From assembly GCA_023213395.1 (NCBI GenBank), contig CM041465.1:129339741-129403740 (forward strand): a stretch of DNA of 64,000 nt. The letters run 5' to 3'. The position numbers and the translations under genes are program-made. The notes beneath the pieces were generated by a model, which ran no database searches, was not told where the DNA came from, and saw only the letters and a list, made by a program, of their open reading frames with translations. Below, in pieces: positions 10,476-19,899 of this stretch (positions are counted from its first letter, which is position 1; the number at the start of each line of letters is the position of its first letter). The DNA comes from Cycas panzhihuaensis. Lineage: Eukaryota; Cycadophyta.

Positions 10476-11539
10476 ATGAGAATAGTAGGGTGTCAAGAGG
10501 CCTTTTTATCGAAATTAAAGAAAGACCTAGAAGCATTACCTTCTCAATTTCAGACCAACATTAAGTAGGTTGGTTGGGAAGAATACATATACTGTAACCC
10601 TATATATTATGATCAAGAAATTATAGAATACATCTTGACGGAACTAAAAAAAGATATGAAGAAACTAAAGTTGGATGCAGAGACAACTCATCTGATAACA
10701 GGACTCCCAAATGAAGGAGAGGTTCCCACAGCTACCAGGAGATTAGAGGTGGATCGTGAGCTATGGTTGAAAGAATTCTATCAGGAAAACACATAACTTA
10801 CCTCAGGAGGAATCCGTGTGGCAAACATAAAATATGTCATATTACAATGGATAGCAAAAGTCATTAATTCCAGGTTTTTATCGAAATGGAAATACACATA
10901 CATTCCAAGGGGAATGATGCTGATACTACTAAAAATTTAGGATGGGGAGAAATTGGATTGGTCAGAATTCCTAGCAAACAACATGCAGCAGCAGATTCAG
11001 GAAATAATGACTCATCCTTTCTGTTTTATCAATGTCCAAATGTACAATTAACAAAAATAACTACTTCTCCAAAAGAACCACTAATTAAAAGGTGGGTGAC
11101 TGAGTTTTTGAGCACTACACAAGATTAAGAATTAAAAAAGAGGGTTCAAAATCAAATGAGTAAAGTTCTCAAATGGTTAAAGAAAACCCCCGAGACACCC
11201 ATTCCTCATCGGGCTAAGCAAACAATAAGGAAAAGTAACAAAAGAAAGAAAGATGAGGAGGAACCAACAGAGGTAGAAGAAATAGAACCTTCTTTAGAAG
11301 AGTGGGAAGAATTTTTGCCTATAATGGAGATGGGAGAAACATCAGCACCACCTCTACTAGACAATAAATCAGGCCAGATCATCCAACTAATTACAGAAAT
11401 GAAAGAAGGGTAGAAGGCAAAGATAGTACCCATTTTAAAAAAAATTAAAGAAAAAGATGCAATAATTGCCACATTGACCCAAATTAATGAAGAAATTTTG
11501 GCTATGTCAATAGAACAATGGCCACAGGAGCAGCCTTGA
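10476..11539 (+). pseudogene. A2 extra ORF after integrase
   Basis: This sense-strand ORF is not gag or pol. The ATG at 10476 starts MRIVGCQEAFLSKLKKDLEA, and the stop at 11537-11539 follows QEQP. About 350 residues can be followed through stops and one small deletion near 11010, where A1 keeps a HPFCHPSLLLVILFYQCL-like stretch. Recognisable blocks are GWEEYIYCNPIYYDQEIIE, TGLPNEGEVPTATRRLEVDR, SGGIRVANIK and KYTYIPRGMM. A Lys/Glu-rich hinge and a C-terminal coiled coil follow (KIKEKDAIIATLTQINEEIL). No signal peptide or convincing transmembrane segment was seen, so it does not look env-like. It faintly recalls the 'putative plant transposon protein' families, but I do not assign it. Homologues lie in A1, D and E. 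Confidence 0.75.
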
Positions 11540-11624
11540 TAAGGGGAGGGGGAGCAATACCCTAAAATTTTAAAATTTTTATTGAGCAAGGATGCTCAAA
11601 CCCATCATGTTGACCTGGGATAGA
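11538..11624 (+). promoter_or_regulatory. A2 purine-rich block and conserved pre-LTR segment
   Basis: AAGGGGAGGGGGAG at about 11540-11553 resembles a polypurine tract but lies some 70 bases before the LTR start. The intervening segment is conserved in A1 and, less well, D: CCCTAAAATTTTAAAATTTT, then TGTTG(A/G)C and GATAGATG. A polypurine tract normally abuts the 3' LTR, so the real priming site may be the short GGGATAGA just before 11625. Confidence 0.5.
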
Positions 11625-12451
11625 TGTTGGAGTATATTGTGATATGCTAGGTTATGAGAAGACTAGAGAGAGACTGAGTAACCTTGGATGTGTAGGTACA
11701 GACTGTACGAAGGTATGCATACAGCAGAAAGATGAAGAAGTTTGCATTCTAGGTACGTATGATAGGTGCATACCTAATAAGGTACGCAACATAGATACGT
11801 ACCTCTAATGTAACGGGCGTTTTATAAAGGTATGCATGGCGTAACCCGATCGAGGATACAGGATGACGTCAGACATACATATGGAGGTACGGATTGACTA
11901 AGATAGTGGTAAGAAGATTAACCAATGGTTAGCAAAAGGTACACTTGGGACTAAAAGGGCATGGTTATGACAAACAGTCATAACCCTTCATTCAAAGGAC
12001 ACAAAGAAGGTGTATTTAAGTGACTTCACAGGGACCATTTGGCTAGGGTGAGAGCCAAGTATTCAGACACATTGGTACAGAGACTAGTACGTATGATAGC
12101 AGCCTAAAGATATGTATATTGATAAGTACCTTCCAGGTACACATGTGACAGTGACACTGTATGTGGCTGGAATGTATAGGGAATGCATTCCAGCACCTTT
12201 TGTATAAGAACTTATTGCTTAATAAAATAAAGAGTTATGTGGAAATATGGATTCTATGCTTGTAATGAGGATGAATTGTTGAATATGTGTTGATTATTGT
12301 ACTGGTGTATGTAAACTATGATATAATTGTGTGGAGTGATGAATAAATCTGTGTGATGATTATGTTGGATGTATCCTAAACTAGATTACAACCTGTGTTA
12401 CCTTGACAAGTATATTGATCTCATAAGGGGTGTGAAATCTATAAATCAACA
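11625..12451 (+). repeat. 3' LTR of A2
   Basis: This 827-bp LTR starts TGTTGGAG and ends AATCAACA, giving an imperfect TGTTG/CAACA terminal inverted repeat. U3 is rich in GGTACG/GTACC motifs. A TATTTAA core promoter lies at 12013-12019 and AATAAA signals begin at 12221. It ends exactly before the ACATT duplication. Confidence 0.85.
12013..12019 (+). promoter_or_regulatory. LTR TATA-like box (A2)
   Basis: TATTTAA is kept at the equivalent place in the A1 LTR (about 16143) and in both D LTRs (about 22504 and 31845), where each follows a TCATAA-type stretch by about 40 bases. It is the likely U3 promoter. Confidence 0.6.
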
Positions 12452-12456
12452 ACATT
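12452..12456. repeat. Right target-site duplication of A2
   Basis: ACATT is the partner of GCATT at 2480-2484. The A1 pol reading continues from here. Confidence 0.7.
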
Positions 12457-13880
12457 ATTCTACATAGAGGCTATATCGATAGATTGGTATATGACAGAAT
12501 ACCAGAATATTTAGCGATAGGGGAATTGTTGCCAAGTTTGGATTGAATGGAATGGTAAAATTTTGTGCAAAAAGCATAACCATACCAATTAATTAAGAGA
12601 AAGTTATACAAATTAGGACTAGATAAAGTACTACGTCAATGCGTAAGGCCACATGAAGTTAATCAAATTATGACCCAAACACATGAAGGCATAGTAGGAC
12701 ATATGGAAGAATTGGTGACTTGGAGAAAGATTCTAATATCAGGATTCTAGTGGCCATTAATATTTGAAGATGTGATAAAATGGATTTAGGCATGTGATTA
12801 CTATCAAAGAGTTGGGAAACCTAATTGGTAGGATTTCCAACTCCTCCACCTAATTCTACTTTTGGCACCATTCGAGAAATGGGGACTAGATTTCATTGGA
12901 CTAATTAAACTGGCTACCTAATAATCCCAAGCTCGATTTATTCTTGTGGCAACTAACTACATAACCAAATGGGTGGAGGCTTGAGCATTAAGAAAAGAAG
13001 ATTCAGAAAGCACAACACAATTTCTAAACAAAGTGATCATTATATGATTTAGATGCCTATTGGAAATTATAAGTGATCAAGGGGTTTATTTTTCCAATCA
13101 TACTATAGAGATATTAATGATAACCTTCATGATTATCCATCAAAAATCCATGCCATATTACCTAAGAGCCAACAGACAAGCAGAAAGCTCAAATAAGATT
13201 ATTGAGAATTGCCTGCAGAAGATTTATGACGTAGGAAGATCATATTGGGCCAAGAAACTACTGTTAGTACTATGGACCTCCAGAACAACATATAAAAGAT
13301 CAACAGGAGAAACACCATTTTAATTGGTTTATGGAACTAAGGCCATCCTTCCAATCGAGTTTGAGATTCTAAGCCTAAGAAAAGCTATATAGTGTTGATT
13401 AGACAACTTCCACTCCTTACAACAAAGGTTAGAAGAATTAGTGAGACTAGAATAAAAAAGGTATATGGTGAAGTGGTTACAAAGCATCGAAAAAAGATGA
13501 CAAAATATGTGGTACGATCAGTACCTACACATGCTACAGTTCAAAGAAGGTAACCAAGTTCTTCTTTATGATAGCAAATTTAAAATGCACCCTAGGAAAC
13601 TCAAGATGAGATGGCTAGGATCCTATATCATGGAACGTATCTTTGATAATAGTTCGGTACAACTTTAAGAAATTGACAGACCATTACTACCAACCTGAGT
13701 GAAAGGTAGCTAACTGAAACCATATGTTAGCTAGGATGAAGTAATTACCAGTCAGATCAGTTGGTTGTATCATAACGTGTTGCATGAAGTTGAGGCAAAT
13801 TAGACCACCTTTATACTAGAACATGATCCGGTTCAATATGTAAACACAAAAGCACAAAAAAATTTAAAAACAAGAAAAAT
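12457..13880 (+). pseudogene. A1 integrase (resumed after A2)
   Basis: The sequence picks up the A1 pol just after RNase H, with SIDWY aligned to TDWYEGIP of A2. The zinc domain has THEGIVGHMEELVTWRKI. The core shows GLDFIGLIK, IISDQGVYFSNHTIEI and QAESSNKIIENCLQKI, so D, D and E are all visible. The central part (13060-13320) is open for 87 codons and includes the W-A-K-K-L and TGETPF positions. The C-terminus has FKEGNQVLLYDSKFKMHP and the SWLYHNVLHEVEAN tail. It is better preserved than A2 integrase in the core but broken by stops on both sides. Confidence 0.87.
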
Positions 13881-14014
13881 AATTATAACTCATATCATAT
13901 AAATAAGTAATATAATAAATCATAAGAGGAAAAGATATATCATAGTAAGAAAAATTAGAATGAAGAATATTTATATCAAAAAAATAAGATTTTTTTATAT
14001 ATGTACTAGTGAAA

Positions 14015-14285
14015 TATACTATATATACTAAAAAGGGTACATTACCAGGTATGCAAAATGAAAAAATGAGTAAGTGAACTAAAATATACTATACGTACCT
14101 AAAAAGTATGTTACAAGTACGCAAAATAAAAAAATGAGTAAGTTAACTAAAATATACTATACGTACCTAAAAAGTATGTTACAGGTACACAAAGTAAAAA
14201 AATTAGTAAGTGAACTAAAATACACTATATATACCTAAAACGTACACTATAGGGTACATATAGAGTAATAGGTAGAAAAGACAAA
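14015..14285 (+). repeat. A1 68-bp tandem repeats
   Basis: Four units start at about 14015, 14085, 14153 and 14221, so the period is 68-70 bases. Each holds TATACTATACGTACCT, AAAAAGTATGTTAC and an A(A/G)GTACGCAAA-type arm. The last three are very alike, suggesting recent slippage or unequal exchange. The array is positionally equivalent to 9961-10258 in A2. Confidence 0.75.
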
Positions 14286-14545
14286 AGTTTATAATGCATA
14301 CCTACAACCATTCCTACGTAGTATGCAAGAGGAAAATAAGGGCAATCAAGTTGGATTTTATAGTAGCAAGTAGCCAATCAGAATTCTTAAGATCCAAGGA
14401 AGGAAAAGAGCAAAGGTGTAGCAATAAATTCAAAGCTAATCCTCAAATACACTCAACCATTTCAAAAAAGGTACATGCATAGGGTTTGTTCTATATTCCT
14501 TAGTCAAATTAAATTTACTTCCTGAAATCCCATAGCCTAGTGATA

Positions 14546-15648
14546 ATGAAGACAGCAAAGTGTAAAGAGACCTTCCTGCCCAAACTAAAGAAGGAGTTGG
14601 ATGGATTACCTACCCAATTTAGAATAAAGGTCAAGCAAGAAGGATGGGGGAAGTATATATACTATAACCCTCTTTATCGGGATTAAGAGCTAATAGCAAA
14701 CATTCTACTAGAGCTAAAAAAATATTTGAAGAAAGTAAAATTAGACACAGATATAATTCACATGCTAACAGGCCTTCCGAAAGAGGGAGAAGTCCTAACA
14801 GCCACCAAAAGATCAAAGGTGGATCACGAAACATGGCTGAAAGAATTTTGCTAGGAGAATACCCAATTAACATCAGGGGGTATTCATGTAGTAGATATAA
14901 AAGATATTAGATTACAATTGATAACTAAAGTCATAAATGCAAAATTCCTATCCAAGAGGAAATATACATACATTCCAGGGGGAATGATGATAATACTACC
15001 AAAAATCTAAGATGGAGAACAACTCAATTGGTCTAAACTTTTGGTAGTAAACATGACATAGCAAATATAAGAAGTAATGACACATCCATTCTGTCATCCC
15101 TCCTTGTTATTGGTTATTTTATTCTACCAATGTCTAAGTATACAACTCTTGCAATCAATCATCTGCCCAAAAGAACCTCTTATAAAATAATAGGTGAATA
15201 AATTTTTAGAGAGCACTCAAGATAGAGAAATTAAGAGGAAGATACAAAAGAGATGACAAAAATCCTGAAGTGATTATAACAAACTCTAGGGATACCTATT
15301 CCAAACTGTGCTAAGTAAGCAATCCAGAAGAGTAGTAAGAGAAGAAGAGATAAGGTAGAACCCAAGGAGGAGGAAGAAATGGGGCCCTCCCTCAAAGAAT
15401 GGGCAAAATTTCCTCCTATAATAGAGATAGGGGAAAGATCAACACCACCAACCCAAATAGAGGAAAAATCCCATCAAATAATCTAATTAATCAAGGATAT
15501 GGAAGAAGGGTATAAGGTAGAAACAACTGCCCTTCACAAGAAGATCAAAGAAAAAGATGCCATAATAGAAACCCTCACTTAAATCAATGAGGAAATTTTA
15601 GTTGTATGAGACCTAGTAGTAGAGTAGAGGTAGTAGGAGAAGCCTTAA
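14546..15648 (+). pseudogene. A1 extra ORF after integrase
   Basis: This is the homologue of the A2 extra ORF. It starts at ATG 14546 with MKTAKCKETFLPKLKKEL and ends at 15646-15648 after EKP. It retains GWGKYIYYNPLYRD, TGLPKEGEVLTATKRSKVD, SGGIHVVDIKDIRLQ and KYTYIPGGMMIILPK. It also has the HPFCHPSLLLVILFYQCL segment that A2 has lost. The C-terminal coiled coil keeps KKIKEKDAIIETLT and INEEIL. Stops mostly fit Gln or Trp, and one or two frameshifts occur near 15260. A1 and A2 each fill the other's gaps, so a full-length protein of roughly 365 residues can be inferred for the common ancestor. No function is known. Confidence 0.72.
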
Positions 15649-15732
15649 AATATGGAGGGGGAAGGATACCCTAAAATTTTAAAATTTTAATGAGGAAGGA
15701 TGCTTAACCCAATCTTGTTGGCCTGAGATAGA

Positions 15733-16589
15733 TGTTGGGATATATTTTGACATAATAGGCTGTGAGGAAAATTAATGTAGAGTTGTATTGACCATTAGAA
15801 TGCAGGTGTAGACCGCATAGAGGTACATATGGTAAGAAAAGATGGAAAAATAAGTATTTTGGGTATGTATGACAAGTGTGTACCATAACAAGTATGCAAC
15901 ATAGAGTATGTACCATTTATGATACACTAATGGATAGTAGGATACACACAACCAGACCTAACCCAAAGGACACCAAAGGATGATGATATTATCCTTGAAA
16001 TATATATATATAGATGTATAGATGAAAAGACATTAGTTAAGGAAAACTAATTATGTATTAAGTAAAAGGACACATTGAGGCTGAAAAGGTATGATTATGA
16101 TAGGGAGTCATAATCCTTCATCAAAAGGCACGAAAGAGGCATATTTAAGGAATCCATCAAGGACCATTCTAGCAGTGAGAGTTGAGTATTTATTCCATAT
16201 GGTGGTATGGTAGCTAGTAAGTAGAATTAGTGGTATGGATCAAAGTTATAGCAAATGCATTCCCTTTTAGAATGTATGTGATAGAATTCTATGTATATGG
16301 CTGGAATGTATAAGGGATGCATTTCAAAACTTATTGTATGATATATATTACTTAATAAAAGGAAGAGTTACATAGAAATCTATGTTCTATGTGTACTACG
16401 ATGCTTGTATGATGGATAATTATTGATTATTGTACTACTGTATATAATCTGTGATGATATTATGTAGAATTATGACTAAATCTATGATAACTTGGTGTAT
16501 GAAGTATGTTGATTGTATATTAGACTAGACTACCAATGACCCTTGACAAGTATACCTATCTCAGTAGGGAGATTATGTAAGAGTCAACA
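15733..16589 (+). repeat. 3' LTR of A1
   Basis: This 857-bp LTR starts TGTTGGGATATATTTTGAC and ends GAGTCAACA. It contains TATTTAA at about 16143 and AATAAAA near 16352. It is clearly related to the A2 LTR but more diverged than the two A2 LTRs are from each other. The upstream purine block (GGAGGGGGAAGG, about 15654) and the AAAATTTT segment match A2. Confidence 0.8.
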
Positions 16590-16651
16590 TAAGTCATATG
16601 GATACAAGTCCTTATCCACCTAATCCATATTTTTGTTAGAATTTAATCACA

Positions 16652-16663
16652 GATCTAATACCA
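16652..16663 (-). other. Copia J primer-binding site
   Basis: On the minus strand this reads TGGTATTAGATC, matching TGGTATCAGAGC (initiator tRNA-Met primer) at 10 of 12 positions, directly after an LTR end CCAACA. About 25 bases further, a minus-strand ATGGATTAGGTGGATAAGG could be the start of gag, cut off by A1. Confidence 0.65.
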
Positions 16664-17059
16664 TGTTGGAAATTAGATGTTCAATAGCTTCTAGATACAA
16701 TGTTAGAATTGAAGAATGCAAAAGAGAGAGCTAAGCAGGTGATCACATATAACTTAAGTATTATTGAAGATCAATATTCAAAACATCATTTCATTAAGCC
16801 ATTGTGAAGAGTACAACATAATTCTAATATTTGGTGGTGTTGAAGAATACCAGGGTTATGCACCCCATAAGATTTATACTTTTGAGGAAGGAGGGAAACC
16901 TCCTCAACCTCCAAAATTTAAACAAATATTAAATAATAACTTGACATTAAAATAATAACAAAATATAATAAAGTAAACTCACCTTAATTTACCATGAGAA
17001 AGTGTTCACTCATATACTCCAAATGTGGGGGTGTTAAGTGAGGAGCATTAACCTTAACA
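16664..17059 (-). repeat. Copia J LTR (PPT on one side, PBS on the other)
   Basis: Read on the minus strand, this 396-bp LTR starts TGTTAAGG right after an AAGGGGAAGAA polypurine tract and ends CCAACA right before a tRNA-Met-type primer site. A single LTR with both signals is what remains when two tandem copies share one LTR. Confidence 0.65.
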
Positions 17060-17640
17060 TTCTTCCCCTTAATGTCCATCATGTACATCTTCAATTTCTC
17101 CTTGAACTTATGGAATAAATATTTGAGATACATTTTGAAGAAGAGATTGAACTTGTGTCTTGTAGCTTTGTCTCCATCCTTGATCTGGTTATTAACTTAT
17201 AATGTTGTCTTTTCATCAATGAGTATCTCAAGTGGTTTGCAAATAGGTGTGGCTTTCTTCGAATGAGTAGCAATGTCTCCATCTTTAACTTGGTCTTATT
17301 GATCATGTACCTTATGAGAATCAATTGTGTCATATATACATGCATTATTATATTCATTAATCCTATTGAAATCTTTAAAAATACTTGCAGCATTAGTCTT
17401 TTCATCAAAATTTACACGTTCTACCGTCTGTTTCATAGGAAACACATCATCAATATAGATAAATTTATTTAATTTTAAATTTTTTCCCCTATAAATCGAC
17501 TCTATGGTATCCCATGCATATTTGGATATGGTTAAATCGCTAACATGAGTGAATACATCATCATTAATAATATATAACATTGGTGCCAACTAGTTGGTAC
17601 CTTTTTTAATCTAAGTCAATAGGCTTAATAGTCCCAGCAA
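17060..17640 (-). pseudogene. Copia J gag-like ORF beside the polypurine tract
   Basis: Minus-strand reading from about 17589 gives a copia gag-like segment, LYIINDDVFTHVSD, then SKYAWDTIESIYRGK. A Lys-rich region follows with a repeated IKDGDKAT / VKDGDIAT motif and a KYLFHKFKEKLKMYMMDIKG end, directly followed by the polypurine tract. The AWDT(I/L) plus Y-x-G pattern is typical of copia gag. No protease, integrase or RT is visible between gag and the 3' end, so this looks like a gag-only non-autonomous copy or one with pol deleted. It lies upstream of the J LTR in transcription order. Confidence 0.5.
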
Positions 17641-17839
17641 CAACCACAGTCTTAACCACAAAAGAACCAATAGAGTAGACCAAATGTTAGCTACCTTTAC
17701 TATAGAAAAATTAGACACCTTGTTAATAAATACAGGAGACATTAAGTTGATTTGCAACTCTTACAAAATCAAGGGAGCTAATTATATAATCTTAGCTTCT
17801 AACAATTTGCCCTATATTATCAATAAATAACCCTATTTT

Positions 17840-18090
17840 ATTAATAAAGAGCACCCTTATATCAACAAGGAGGTCTAAGCTACCCTTAATAGAGACAAGA
17901 CTATCAACATGGAGGACCATGCCTTCCATAAAGAGCCCCTTATCCATAACAAGGAGGCCTTATTTTATAATAATGAGCCCCCTTATTTCTAACAAGGTGG
18001 TCCTATTTCACAATAAGGAGACCCTTTCTATCTACAAGGTGGTCCATCATTTTAACCACAAGGCCAATTTTACCAACATAATTAGAATCA
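17840..18090 (+). pseudogene. Copia F gag tail with QGGP repeats
   Basis: About seven degenerate repeats of roughly 24-30 bases carry (C)AACAAGG(A/T)GGTCC. Read with the TAA codons as Gln, they give a Pro-Tyr-x-x-Gln-Gly-Gly-Pro repeat, for example FYLQGGPSF and PISQ-x-GDP. The repeats sit where copia Gag normally carries the zinc knuckle, just before the protease, and no CCHC motif was seen. The repeat is Gln/Gly/Pro-rich and probably disordered. A plus-frame reading of 70 codons over the same stretch is a shadow. Confidence 0.55.
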
Positions 18091-18239
18091 AAGACTTACT
18101 TAAAGCCATGGAACAGGCAGTGATTCCCTAACAGAAGTTAAAGGAACCAACAAAATAATCAATAATAAGGAGGTAATGGGGTAGACAACTAGGATTCCTC
18201 CTCTTATAACCTATTCTTTATAGCTTTATCTTCTCAACT

Positions 18240-19640
18240 TAATGAAAATTCTTAGCTCCTTGACTCAGGTATAACTAGATGCATGACTAGTTTAGAAAAG
18301 ATGTTGGAAGATACCTATCTAATAAGCACCCAAATAGTCACATTTGGTGATAATTTGATGTATGATATGACCAAAATTTATAGGGATCTAATAGCATTAA
18401 AAGATTCTAATATTAGGCACTATATCAACAATATGTTCCTTATACCAGGAATGAAGATTTACCTACTCTCCATCAACCAAATGGACAAGTAAAATCTAGA
18501 TGTCCTCTTTATCTAAGTCATTTGTAAAATTACAAATCATGTAACAGGTAAACTTGTGGCTATAGGACATGAAGATGGTGGTTTATATAGGCTAGATGAT
18601 ATCTCCCTTTATATTTCTTAATAAAATGAATTATGCTTAATGGCCAATACAACTCAACTTGATAAGGGGAAAGATGTCATTATTGAAGAGTCCTCTTGTA
18701 TCCAAGAACCAAGTGAATGCTCATATTCAAAGGATATTATCATCTCAAACAACTCTAAATACCAATTATAGCATAATGTCTTGGTCATTTAAATATGAAA
18801 AGCTTGAACCTTATGCCTAGGCTTCAAATGGTACATGGTTTACCTAAAATTAAGAGATATAGTAGCATATATAAGGCATGCCTCAAGGGAAAGTAGTAGA
18901 GAGAAAAATTCCCTTCCAAGAATGCATGGAGCCTCACAACCATTAGAGTTGATCCACTTAGACATCTATGGGCCCATGTCAATCCAATCACTCAATGGGA
19001 TCCTATATTTCATTACATTTGTAGATGACTTCTCAAAAAAAGTGTGGGTCTACTTTTTGAGAAATAAATACCAAGCCCTAGGAAAATTTAAATAGTGTAA
19101 AGTTGTAGTTGAAAATAAAAGCAGTATGATAATTAAGACCCTCATATCAGATAATGGTGGTGAGTATATTTCCAACCATTTCAACAACTTTTGTAAAGAA
19201 CATAGCATCTAACACCAATTTTCAACACCCTGCACAAAACGGTGTAGCTGAAAGAATGAATCAAATATTGGTGAATAAAGGAACATCCATGCTTAGTGCC
19301 GCCAATCTTATCACTAGATTTTAGGTTGATGCCATATGCATAGCTACATACTTAACAAACATAAGTCCCACACTTGTAATAAGGAATATCACTCCTAAGG
19401 AAGCTTAGTCAAGACAGAAACCAACCATTGCATGCTTGAAGATTTTTTAATTCATAATATATAAACTTGTTCCAAAAGAGAACAGAAAGAAGATTGATGA
19501 TAAGAGCCTAACATATATATTCCTTGGCTATATACCTAGTTGCAAAGCCTATAATGTGTTTGATACTATTAGAATCCAAGCCTACATAACTCAAGATGTA
19601 ATATTTGCACAAGATACAAAGGACCTGACTCCACCCCAAT
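18240..19640 (+). pseudogene. Copia F protease and integrase
   Basis: The protease active site is LLDSGITRCMTS at about 18260, with the usual copia D-S-G. A normal protease span (LYLIPGMK-like at about 18440) leads into the GAG-pre-integrase segment. The integrase core shows LIHLDIYGPMSIQS, FVDDFSKKVWVYFL, ISDNGGEYIS and then, after a frameshift near 19230, an NGVAERMN-type reading for the third acidic residue. The domain order and spacing fit Ty1/copia. Stops are frequent and the zinc-binding part is poorly kept. Confidence 0.8.
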
Positions 19641-19899
19641 CGTAGTTTATAATTTCAGATGAAGTTGGTATGTCTCAAATTAATTTTGAATAAATTTTAG
19701 AGCCACCAGTACCAATCTCCTCCTACACTCCAAGTCCTTTATCAATTCCAGTAGCCTCAACATCAGCAACACAAGCAAGCATAACCTTATCACCTATTTT
19801 GGTCGATGACCTTTAAATAGAATCTACTAACATTCAACCACCTCTTAAGTGGATATAACAATTATTAAAGGATGCTCCTCTTCCTCCCACAACTGCTAA

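Larger units (their letters stand above)
2485..12451 (+). mobile_element. Ty3/gypsy element A2, nested in A1
   Basis: This 10-kb element has a truncated 5' LTR and a complete 3' LTR. In order it contains gag, zinc knuckles, protease, a gag-like region, RT, RNase H, integrase, a tandem-repeat spacer and an extra ORF. It is the best preserved member of the family in the window. The frame from about 5942 to 8455 stays in register, broken mostly by Gln/Trp/Arg-type stops. Insertion into a relative of the same family with a near-perfect 5-bp duplication shows that integration was recent relative to A1. The LTR copies are roughly 80-85% identical by eye, so the insertion is old. Confidence 0.9.
1..16589 (+). 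mobile_element. Ty3/gypsy element A1, split by A2
   Basis: This decayed LTR retrotransposon has its 5' end outside the window. Its pol runs from base 1 to about 2484, is interrupted by element A2, and resumes at 12457 in the same domain, just after RNase H. It continues through integrase, a tandem-repeat spacer, an extra ORF and a 3' LTR ending at 16589. Joining the two sides restores alignment with the uninterrupted A2 pol: the residues before the break match A2 near 8400 and those after it match A2 near 8410. The RT and integrase resemble the Athila/Tat-type plant gypsy lineages. No chromodomain was seen. The element is dead, with many stops. Confidence 0.85.
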
